From Eutypella sp. D-1 (lineage: Eukaryota; Ascomycota; Sordariomycetes; Xylariales; Diatrypaceae), in NCBI GenBank assembly GCA_023313575.1, contig JAJTTP010000026.1:186001-250000 (forward strand): 64,000 nucleotides of DNA. Direction: 5' to 3'. The stretch's first letter is position 1; every line of letters starts with the position of its first letter. Position numbers and translations under genes: made by a program. Of this stretch, positions 35,940 to 45,253 are shown one piece after another. Below the pieces are notes generated by a model. The model ran no database searches. It was not told the origin of the DNA and was given only the letters and a program-made list of their open reading frames with translations.

Positions 35940-37323
35940 CTAATGGCGAGATGTTGAATCATCAAAGGCTGACCGGTTCGTCTGATTTCTTCTTAGCTTT
36001 CTGTAGTTGCCTTTGTCCTTAGGATAGCGCGCTTTGATCATCGCGACCCTTGACTGGCAATCCGCATTCCCTGGTATTACCAAGGCTCGGTCATACATGA
36101 TAATCCTGCGGAAATTGTGACGACGGTAGGTGCGGGCTGAATTCTTGCCGGTGAATGTATCTCCCGGAAGGAAGCATGAGTCGTCATGAACCTTACACCG
36201 CTCGTAAGAATGCCCGTCGAGGCTTTCCTTGGGCGAACCATCAGGAGTCTGATCGGCCGTGCCTTTGGATCGAGGCGAATTCCGACCTTCGGGACGAGTA
36301 CAACTCATGGAATCAGGGGAAGAGCATTGAGAGATACTCTCATCATCAGAGTCTTTCATTTCTTCGTCGGAATACTCGGGCGAAGCTCTTTTACATGGGT
36401 CAGTGTCGCTCATGTATCAATTAGTTGCATGGTCTGGAAGTCGACATACGATGTAGAGGGCTGGGTAGGTTGGATCGCCCAGGAGTCCGCTTTGAGCCCA
36501 CTCGGAGGCTGGGCGAGCTCGCGAGACTCCAAAGATAGCGTGGGCGAGGACGGGTCTCTGGTGTTTGGTTGCATGCTGCCACCTGTATCTGGGGATCGTT
36601 GATCGAGACAAATACCTATCAGATGTGTAATCAGCTTGGGGCACTTCATAAGTGTGGTGCTTGTTCCAACAGTCTCTTACTTCTTGACTGGCTGTGTTTG
36701 GGACAATTGTGATATGGGAGGGTGTTGGGAGAGTTCGATATGATGTCTTGTCGCAGATTTTCTGTGACCTTTTCGAGATTGTTCAAAAGAAAGTCGAGCT
36801 CGTTGATCAACTTGCCAATCCTCTTTTTATGAGCAAAGACCCAGATACACCTTAGTTTGAGTGAGCTATTTTTATGCTTGAAAATTTTCGGTCGCTCCAC
36901 CAATGAGCCAGTGGGATTGTCAAGGAGAACCAATAGCTGCGAGGGTGAGCTAGGTAATAGACCGAAAAGGGAGGCCTGTGTCGTCTGACCCTTTTGCCTT
37001 TTCTGTTGATAACGATATCGATGACATAATTTGATCGTAAGCCCAAGTATACGGTGCATTGCTTGGAGACACTCCTGGATACCTCTCTGTTCCGGCCACC
37101 GGGTATCTAACGCCTTTGCCGTTTCCTCCCCAAGCGTGTCTCTGGAAATGGATCGTGCCCATTGCTGGAGTCGTTCCTTTATCACGTTGACCTTGGTAAA
37201 GACTAGTTCCACATCTTCACTAAAAGATTTCAGCTCCTCGAAGTAATCATGCACTTTGATCAAGGTAGAAAAGAGAGAGACGAGGGAAACCCCGCCAAAT
37301 ACCAACCCGATTGTTTCGGCCAT
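35940..37323 (-). CDS. HeLo-domain protein with two C-terminal HET-s-like amyloid pseudo-repeats
   Basis: A putative cell-death or self-recognition protein related to HET-s/HET-S of Podospora. Minus-strand exons: 37323-36681, 36615-36450 and 36387-35940 (418 aa). Intron 2 has donor GTATGT, branch site CTAAT and acceptor AAAAG and keeps frame; without it the second exon would stop at 36410. Residues 1 to about 210 resemble HeLo: the N-terminus MAETIGLVFGGVSLVSLFST is hydrophobic, as is the segment that inserts into membranes in HET-S, and the following segment contains VNVIKERLQQWARSI. Residues about 215-325 are disordered and acidic. Two 18-residue pseudo-repeats follow, at 329-346 (HSYERCKVHDDSCFLPGD) and 360-377 (HNFRRIIMYDRALVIPGN). 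The tail is basic. HeLo assignment is by eye; the amyloid reading is inference. No partner NLR gene is seen nearby. Confidence 0.7.
36066..36212 (-). repeat. Two HRAM-like pseudo-repeats in the HeLo protein
   Basis: Repeat 1 is encoded at 36212-36159 and repeat 2 at 36119-36066, separated by 13 residues. They align without gaps over 18 residues: identical at His, Arg, Asp, Pro and Gly positions, and similar at Y/F, V/M, S/A, F/V, L/I and D/N. Ending in Pro-Gly-Asp or Pro-Gly-Asn preceded by alternating hydrophobics matches the general form of HET-s-related amyloid motifs. The 31-residue offset is near the roughly 36-residue offset of HET-s. Confidence 0.55.
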
Positions 37324-39584
37324 AGGGGAGAACAGAGTCCTAGGAGCAAAAAGCTGTTTCCATTGGTCAAAATCCTAGTCGAGTATTTATTTATAAATGT
37401 GCGATGATATAATGGAGACAGCAACAGAATTGTTTAAACTATCAACGTTAAATCTTCTGTGCTCGGTCGTTAACGTGCCTTGTCAGCCCACCGTGTATGC
37501 CTTACCTCGGTTTGCTGTTGTCATCCTGCAAGAGAATACCCCAAAGTATCGGTAGCATAGCCCATCATAATGGACGCCCAACCACCCAAGTCGAAGAAGT
37601 GTGTTGCTGCCCCTCATTGCCTAAATGGTTCGGTGAATAAGCATTACTCACATGATATATAGAGATGGTGTTACCCTAAGGTGACATAGATGTGTACAGG
37701 ATGCCAAGTAGACATGCGTGGTGATGGCAGCCATGGTAGGATCCAACGCTACTAAGACTATACCTTCGAGATATATCCCTTTCCTTCACAAATCGTGAAA
37801 ATTTCATGAATGGCGAATATATCACAACAAATGGTGATCATCTCACCGAAAATTCCAAGGTATAGATGCCTCTCCAAGTTCCCGGTGTAACTTTGAGGTG
37901 CCCGAGTTCGGGCAAAAGTGCACACAAAGGTGTCCATATCAGGTAGTGATGTGCCTCGCCAAACCATTTCTGATTGGTACGAACCAGCCTCTCATACCTG
38001 GGTATGGTGTATTGGCTGGAAAGATGATTGCGCCAGAGAGGCGAGGTGGAAAAGTGCTACATGTGTATCTAGGTGGCGGGATAGTCAAGTACATAAACAC
38101 CTGACTTCAAATCCTTTACTAATGAACGTTAACGCAACGTACTAATATAAAATAAGCCTTGTCTTACTTTCGTTAAGATGTCCGATGTAAATCTTCCCCT
38201 GCCGTTCTAAATTAGGTGGCTTAGACTCACCTCAATTCATGAAGGCGAAGGTAATAGAAATCGTCGGATTGAAATCATTGCTTCCTATAAGATGTCCTGC
38301 GGTGTCTGTGTCTTGATTCCTTTTCATTGCGCAGTAGGATCGATTTTATTGAGTTACTCGACCACTTTTGTATCTAATATTAAGTTGGAAATACGCAGCC
38401 CAAGAGAACACTTCCGATTTCAAAGTTACGCCATCGGTGTGTGTATTCGGTTGGACTAGTTACCTTAGGATTCTCTTTTCTCCCTTTGCTGTCAGCCATT
38501 CGGCACATTGCAACCCTCCGGGGCAACCATGCAGGACAACTTGTGTGGGAATAAGCATCTACAGTTGCCATCCAATGTTACCATCTCCAACAGCAACGTG
38601 CAATTCGTTCTACCTAGCAGCGGACCAGTATACCCCACAATATGCTTTTCCGGTAAAGAAAGTTCGAATTACTTCAACGTCCAGGCAAAAGATAATAGCG
38701 CACTGTTCTTCGGGCCAGGTTTGTTTATGAGTCGAACTCGTATTGTATTATGCTAACCGTCCATTGCAGAGTACCACACATGCCGAGATCAGCGGCAAAC
38801 TTCCCCAAGTGACCGACGCACTACCACCCAATTCCACGCTGCCGTCCCACCCCAACGTCGGAGGAGAACCAGTTTGCAACCGGAACAACGACTGACTTCT
38901 CGGAGACGAAGGAGAAAAAATAAAGGCTTTTCATATGATGTTACCTATGTCCAAATCCTAGAAAAGAAATCAAACAGATCGGGATGGTATAGAGGTAGGT
39001 GGAAAAAGGAAGAGATAGTCCAATGTTACAAACCACATTCCAGGGTATTGATAACAAGGTTACGTGAAGATAACCACGTCGCCAAGACTTTCTCTTGGCG
39101 ACGCTCCCTTTTCTATGGGATCCCTTTTCCTATATAAAGGGTATGGGACCTCCCATCTAGATAGTCTCTCCTTTAGCTAGCCAGCGATCAATCTAAGTAC
39201 TTACCCTTCTACGCCCTTTGTTATCTAAAATCAAGACTAGTGGTGACGGCTTCGTTACATCGTCTTCGCCACACAGATCACTGGTGAAGAGACAAGGCTT
39301 GAAATTCATGTCTTCGTGCTAAATATTGGTAATGTATCTTGAATGAAAAATATGATTATACTTTCCGTGTACGGGCTTGGATTCACACACCTAGCCTGTG
39401 GCTATACATTGGCTCATTGAACGCTCCTCACTCGTCGTTTGAAACAGTGTTTTGGAATACATTCGACTGAGAGTTATGTCAATCTATATAGACCTAATAC
39501 CAATGAGCTATGATTTAAGTGAGATATAACGCAGGAGAAGGGTTGAAGGGTTGTATGAATGAGCGAGTAGTCTCCAGCCAGTCC
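37324..39584. other. Gene-poor AT-rich region with possible gene relics
   Basis: No intact gene. Three short plus-strand stretches read as protein-like: 37570-37659 (MDAQPPKSKKCVAAPHC), 37797-37860 (MNGEYITTNGDHLTENSK) and 37943-38145 (Trp/Cys-rich, with WVWCIGWKDDC). They may be exons of a decayed small gene. Another Cys-containing frame lies at 38420-38730. The right part holds an LTR-like element (39060-39271). Confidence 0.4.
39060..39271 (+). mobile_element. LTR-like remnant with hairpin and TATA box
   Basis: About 210 bp with features of a retrotransposon LTR: a left end GTTACGTGAAG, a hairpin of 11-bp arms (CGTCGCCAAGA and its complement, 39077-39103), a strong TATA box (TATATAAAGG, 39131-39140), pyrimidine-rich sequence after it, and an end in CGTTACA. 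It resembles Ty3/gypsy LTRs of filamentous fungi as I remember them. No internal coding region is attached, so it would be a solo LTR. Confidence 0.5.
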
Positions 39585-40503
39585 TTAAACATATGCTTGA
39601 AGACTTGTCCCAATGAACACGACCATGACTGCTGCATACGCAGCTGTAGCAGCCAGTACATCCTTGCCGCTTGCATCTGTTGAGAATATTACCATAATCA
39701 TCGCGAAAAGGGCAGTAGATACCGATGCTGTTATGAGGTTGCCGGTAAGCGTCGGTATAAGCGTCATAATAATCACTGGCACAATCAGGGCTGTACCTCC
39801 AAAAAAAGCCATGTGCAACCGTGATTTGACTCTGTCCAGAATATGCTGCTTCAAAAGCCTGCCCCTGTCAAGCTCACGGAATCCGAGCGGTCCGATTGAA
39901 TACAGAGAAAGGGTACTAAATTTAGGGTAGTACTTTTCCAACCACCATGGCACGCTCCAGTCAGCCTGATTCGTCCTTTTTATCACCTTGAACTCTTGGT
40001 TTCCGCCCAGGAAATTGTACTTGATCTTCTCATTGAACTCAACCGGTTGTGATAACGTCTCATAGTCTCTGACAGCATCAGCTAAATAGTGTCAGCTGCA
40101 CCGATCGATTTCTAACTGTCTTATCACATTTAACATTGTGCAGCTTACCATATCTTCGAAGCAGCTCGTCAACTTCTTTTTCTTCTTCTGCTGTCTGAGC
40201 TTGGCTGTTTGTTTCGACGTTGGCATTTGAATCGTCCTTGCATGCTTTGTTTCTCGGGCTCATGATGGTATTCTGTTTCTGCACAAGCACAGCCTGTAGT
40301 TTGGCTATGCGGTAAAGCTGCAGTGCTCGAAAACTGAGAATAGCAACTCTTTCCACATTATTCCCATCAATCTGCCGGATCTGCTCTCTTAGTGACTCCT
40401 CATCCTTGGCTGTACATAGGAGTGAGGGTAATGGTTGAGTTGCATTACTCTTCGACGAGCGTGCCTCAAGGTCGTAGAGTCTATCATTAAGTTGGGACGT
40501 CAT
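39585..40503 (-). CDS. DUF6594 membrane protein
   Basis: A fungal protein of the DUF6594 type, 283 aa, function unknown. Minus-strand exons are 40503-40149 and 40081-39585, joined within an Ala codon (YADAVRDYETLSQ). The N-terminal part is helical and contains LREQIRQIDGNNVERVAILS and a Lys/Glu-rich stretch. The middle contains WWLEKYYPKFSTLSLYSIGPLG. Three hydrophobic segments close the protein: MAFFGGTALIVPVIIMTLIP, LITASVSTALFAMIMVIF and VLAATAAYAAVMVVFIGTSL, giving a C-terminal membrane anchor. DUF6594 genes are numerous and variable in Pezizomycotina and often lie with HET and HeLo genes. The start ATG at 40503 is the first in frame after non-ATG codons. Confidence 0.82.
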
Positions 40504-42374
40504 CCTCGGCGCTAGCGACAAGGATTTGCCAAATTGAGAGTTCGTGATATTTTTAAGCCTGCGTAGGTGAAAAGATTCTCCATTATTGCAACTAACTTAG
40601 GTAGGAAATATATACTATTTAAAGTATGACAAGCTCAATGAGACACATATGCGTCATCACTATATCTGCATCGTTTTCTGCACACCGGGGTGGGTATCTA
40701 CGAGCCTATCGCTGAAAATCCGACGTTTGATCTGTCGTACGGTTTTTTGGTCAAAACCCTGACAATGTATGGTATTTGGAATCCTGCAGTGTTATCTGCA
40801 GTTATGTATGCAAACGGAAGGCGTTGGAACGCAGATAACCACCAACGACCTATACGGCGGCTAGGACGGGCATAACAGAATATTTGAGGGAAGACACGTA
40901 TCTACCCTTCTTCGTGTATATATAGAACCTAGATCTCTCACCCAGACTGGTCGAAGGGAGAAGACCCACGGCCCTCAAGACCCAAGAAGAATTATTAGTT
41001 GTTCTGATTCTATCCAAGCTCTAGATTCCTAGCCCTTGTTACACCAAGCCAGGGAGCATAGCGCGCAGTTCCTGGGGCCAGGTCCGTCTAAAACAGAAGT
41101 AATGTAGTACCGTGTTAGTGACCGTTCACTTTCAGAGTATCATACATGCCAGGATCAATACCAAACTTCTCCGTTTCAAGCACTCAGCGCATCGCAGCGC
41201 AGCCGCCCTAAAGTCATGCTGCCTTCTGCCTTGACGATAAAGTAAAATTACTTGAGGATTTGAACAGGAGTAAAACGAGGTTGTCTTATGCTGGTGACTG
41301 TTATTAAACCTGAACCAAGAAACTAGGTAGCGGGGGGCAGTATTGTATAGATAGATGGAATGAGGCGGCCAAGGCTGAAGGGCCACAAACAGGAACCCAA
41401 AAAATCCATTTGCTGACGGCGAATGATATGGCCTGGGCCTGTGAAAGAGACGTACCAGATAACCATGTACATCCGACAGCCCGGTCAAGCAAGACTTATG
41501 CTTTGTTACTTGACGCATCCATGCATCAAGGGGACACGAATATACAAATAAACCCCCTTTCGCTCACTCAGGGGTGGGGTTTATCTTCGGGAGACGTGTC
41601 TATGCCAGGAATCTTAGAAGTCATCATGTCGTCATACTCGCAACCATGCCACGGCTTTTATCAACGATAATCCCACCAACAAGGGTTCTCTTGGGTATTG
41701 TAAACGTTTCCCCCTTCGCTTACGTATTTGTCCATAAGACTAATATTTTCAAGATAGTGTTACTAATAGTGCAAACATCAATAATACGGTGGCCACCATA
41801 TAAGTATACTTGATTGGCCTTCGTAACACAATTCTCCAGCTGAACTTGAGGTTTACGGCCTCCTTTGAGCACTGTTGCGAATATGCTGGAATAGTGAGTG
41901 TGGCAATATGTGAGCACTTGTAAGATTACCTGGTAGATGCCTACCTGCTTGAGTAGTTTGCTAATATTCAGCTACCTAAATAGGTAGTTTCTCATATCGG
42001 AAGAGTAGCTACCGTTTCTACAAAGGATTAAGGGGGCCACGCACTATAGCTACAGTATTTATCTAAATGTTGTATTATATTTACTATACGTATCAATCAC
42101 GATTGCCCGAGTTGCACTCCGGCACTCGTATAAATATCGCCACTCGAACGTAATCCATCCCTCTCCCAAGACATATTTACCATATGCTTGGAACTGCACG
42201 AGCTGGAACTTGATCTGTGAGTTAGTCGCGTAATGGAACAGCTAAATGGTGGGTAAGGTTTAATAGACTTTTCCATGATTCTAACCAGATAGCCAGGGGA
42301 CAAAAGTTGAAAAAAAAAAAGAAGAACGAAAAACTGGAGAGGCATGAAAGGACACCATCCATGCTATGTTTCTA
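40504..42374. other. AT-rich spacer with repeat copy 2
   Basis: Holds the second copy of the dispersed repeat (40727-41041). The remaining 1.3 kb (41042-42374) has only short open frames on both strands, none recognised, and a poly-A tract near 42312. Confidence 0.5.
40727..41041 (+). repeat. Dispersed repeat copy 2, LTR-like
   Basis: Partner of the copy at 33566-33870, same orientation, 7.2 kb away. It contains the TATATATAG box (about 40917-40925) and the conserved AAGAATTATTAGTTGTT block (about 40987-41003). It ends in CCCTTGTTACA. Together with copy 1 it flanks the HeLo and DUF6594 genes as direct repeats. This copy keeps more CpA and TpG dinucleotides than copy 1. Confidence 0.6.
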
Positions 42375-44222
42375 TCATCCATAGTGGCCACATAACTCAT
42401 CCCAACCTTCAGCACTCTTACAATTAACAATAAAATCCCAACCATCAACCACCTTGTCAGTTGCCTGAAGCTGAAAGCCGTGGAGTTTCATGAGATCTCC
42501 GATGACATACACATCCCAGATAAGTACCCCAAGTCTTTGGTAAACGTCTGCTCGGTCCTGCTCTTGGCACAGAAGGAGCCCAATCACCCAGTCACAGTAC
42601 ACATCGCCCAATCCTTTTCCTTTCGGCAGCGGTCGTACTTGCGCCAAGTACAGGATCCCGAGATTTCTCCCCTGGAACCTGTTCATCAACCACTCAAACT
42701 CCTTAGCCATGGAATATGGCGTTCCCAAATCGGCTCCTCGTAGCTCTTCAGCCCATTTCCCGTCCAAGTGGAGGAAGATGCTACGAGGGCTGAGTAGCTT
42801 ATCGAGCACACCCACGAAAGTCTCAACAGGCGTGTAGCGGCCCTCGAACTTGACCATCCAGGTAGACTCGAATTCCCGAGGAGACAAGCGGGCTCCGTTT
42901 GAACTGAACACCAGCTTTCGCTCCACTATCGCGGGGTCCCCTTGATCTGCTATTTGACGCCACAGCGCGTGCGCGTTTTCCAACGGCGTCATCCCCGGGC
43001 TTACCCGCCAGGCCTTTCTGGTGGGACAGGACCGCTCCTGCGTCATGAGGTGGCTGGAGATGGGATACTTCCGCAGCAGCGCGGCGCCGAGCTCGTCCTC
43101 GAGTTCCGACAGACTGTACGTCTTTCCGGGGATGGCGCTCGGGGCTGACTCGCCTAGTCGTAGGTCGAATACTTGCATGATCCCCCGGACGCGATCGGTC
43201 TGTTCCCAACACTCTCGCCTGTGCGAGGCCGCGAGAAGCATGAGCGGATTCGAGATAAAGGTGTACGGGTTCCCAAAATCGGCACTGCCTTCCATCAAAC
43301 GAAATGCCTGGAACCCGATGTTATCTGCCTCGAGAAAGCCGATACTGCCGATATCAGCCACCAGAGCGTCAACCTCTCCCTGGTCGAGCTTGAACCCCCA
43401 TAACTTCTCGACGCCTTTCAACCTCTGCAGTCTGTGAATTACATCGTTCCATCGAAAAATCAAATCCCTCAACTGCCCCGAGCGTACCCTCGTACTCCCC
43501 ACCCGACCGAACTGATCCTGGTACCGACCGTCTTTGCAGAGGATACTGGCGTTGGGGCGGAGAAACGCCTCCTGAAGGGTCCACAGCGACGAAAACCAGG
43601 GATCAGTCCTCATCTCGCGGAGATTCCCCCGCACCTGGCCGATCCACTCGGTAAGGTCGACGTCCGGCGGGTTCCCGACCTCGACGCCGATTACGGGCTC
43701 CTCGATCGCCTTCAGGCTAGTCCACCACTTACCCAGCCTCTGCGCGTCGAACGCAGTGAGCCAGACCGCGACCTCCTGGGCGCCCCTGAAGATCCGGGCC
43801 TGTCTCCCGACCTCGCTATAATACTCCTCAGTCCGGGGATACGTCTGATCGATGCACGCGACGTCGAGCCAGACGAACTCGGCAGGCTCGTCTTCATCGT
43901 CATCGGGCGGGAACGCCACGCTCTCGATGACGCGACGGAACTGGTCCGCCGTGAAATGCGACGTCTTCACGCGCGGTACCGGCCACGAGACCCCCCGGAT
44001 CGGAAGCGGCTCCGTAGAGTCGTACTCCGCGTCGTCGGGCCGCAGCGAGAACCGCCCCCATGTGTACGTTATTGCGTTGTACCGCGGGGCCTTGTAGCCT
44101 CCGTAGGTGTTCCGTGGCTGCCACGGGTACGAGGTCATGGACTCGACGTGCAGTAAGCGTCGAGGCCAGGCGCAGTCGTCGGTCCATTGAGCGGCCCTCC
44201 GCGTGTTGCGTACACGGCCCAT
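42375..44222 (-). CDS. HET-domain (heterokaryon incompatibility) protein
   Basis: A single-exon, 615-aa protein with a HET domain (related to TIR), of the kind that triggers cell death on recognition of non-self during hyphal fusion. The three HET blocks are visible: YNAITYTWGR at 48-57, EFVWLDVACIDQ near 115-126 with EVAVWLTAF near 150-158, and SSLWTLQEAFLRP near 211-223. The C-terminal part has no recognised domain such as NACHT, WD40 or ankyrin, so the recognition partner is not evident. The first block is preceded by an unusual 45-residue N-terminus and an insertion (RFSLRPDDAEYDSTEP). Codon use is GC-rich, unlike the surrounding spacer, so it has escaped repeat-induced mutation. It is the right-most gene of the accessory island. 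Confidence 0.92.
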   Translation of the reverse strand: MGRVRNTRRAAQWTDDCAWPRRLLHVESMTSYPWQPRNTYGGYKAPRYNAITYTWGRFSLRPDDAEYDSTEPLPIRGVSWPVPRVKTSHFTADQFRRVIESVAFPPDDDEDEPAEFVWLDVACIDQTYPRTEEYYSEVGRQARIFRGAQEVAVWLTAFDAQRLGKWWTSLKAIEEPVIGVEVGNPPDVDLTEWIGQVRGNLREMRTDPWFSSLWTLQEAFLRPNASILCKDGRYQDQFGRVGSTRVRSGQLRDLIFRWNDVIHRLQRLKGVEKLWGFKLDQGEVDALVADIGSIGFLEADNIGFQAFRLMEGSADFGNPYTFISNPLMLLAASHRRECWEQTDRVRGIMQVFDLRLGESAPSAIPGKTYSLSELEDELGAALLRKYPISSHLMTQERSCPTRKAWRVSPGMTPLENAHALWRQIADQGDPAIVERKLVFSSNGARLSPREFESTWMVKFEGRYTPVETFVGVLDKLLSPRSIFLHLDGKWAEELRGADLGTPYSMAKEFEWLMNRFQGRNLGILYLAQVRPLPKGKGLGDVYCDWVIGLLLCQEQDRADVYQRLGVLIWDVYVIGDLMKLHGFQLQATDKVVDGWDFIVNCKSAEGWDELCGHYG

Positions 44223-45253
44223 TTTTGTTGTCCCTGTTTTACGTAATACGTAGTACGGTAAGGACGTAAAAGAACTAGGGATATAGCGACGAATATTTTT
44301 TTAAAGCAGTGCTTGGCATGGTTGACTGGCTAAACGGTACTGCATGAAGTAGTGCTTACTGGGGTTCAAGAACAAGATAATACATGCGTGTGTTGGCTTA
44401 GCTTCAGCCTTCAGTAAAGGAAGAAAAGCGAGCTTGGAGAGCGTGCGGGGCTGGGCGAACCGAATCCAGGGGTGGGGCCTAAACGCGAGATAGGGGTAAA
44501 GGACAAGAAAGCCTGCGCGGTAGGTAATGATGCAAAACAAAAGGGAATGGGAGAAAAGGTCTTAAAAGGGTAATACATGATAGTTCTATGTGTTTTAACA
44601 TTACAACTATTTGTCTATAGCCATATTGATAATACACGGCCAATATGAGTCATCAGTTAAGGCAAGGAGCAACTATTCATTGCGAACTACTGCACAACTT
44701 CCCCTATAGCTGGCAGGGGGCCGCTGTGCACACCTGGGGTGGCTTCTTCATGCGGACCAACATATATAGAAGGGCTTCGCCCTCGGATCCATAGCAAAGC
44801 TAGGAGTGAGGCAGCCTCAAGGTACACACGTGACATCTAAGGCGTATATTCTACCTCCCCTTGAAGCCTTTAGTGTACGCGTGAGACCCGGGAACCCTAG
44901 TCTTCGGCCGGCCGTGATGTTGGATCCGAGGTGGTGGCATACGACTGTGAATCTTCAAAGAGATACGGAAGCTATCGAACCGCACAGTTAATAATTAACG
45001 TAGATGGCAAGAGTACGCCTCTAGGGTTGGCCGGTGGGAAAGGCGGCGCGTTCGTATCTTGAAAAGGGGTTGACTAAGATATATGACACAAAAGGGCTAA
45101 CTACTTCGATAGTTGACGTGGGAGCATATCGCTGGAAAGTTTCTAAGTAAATATCACGATTTGATCCATATCAAGAAAGGGAGCTTGGGGTGAAGCCGTA
45201 GGGTCAACGATCACGACGGCCGAATCCATATTCATTTCCATTAGCAACAACCG
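44223..45253. other. Spacer with a second hairpin remnant
   Basis: About 1 kb between the HET gene and esf1. The hairpin AGGGC-TTC-GCCCT (44771-44783) sits just after TATATAGA and is nearly the reverse complement of the one at 32834-32846. Likely a retroelement remnant. No gene. Confidence 0.45.

Noticed and set aside
36410..36413. ATGA overlap read as two separate genes (HeLo part and a 157-aa downstream protein)
   Set aside because: An intron with GTATGT donor, CTAAT branch site and AAAAG acceptor joins the two in frame, which is the normal arrangement in a fungus.
43434..44156. 240-codon plus-strand open frame opposite the HET gene
   Set aside because: Antisense shadow; the HET motifs on the minus strand decide.
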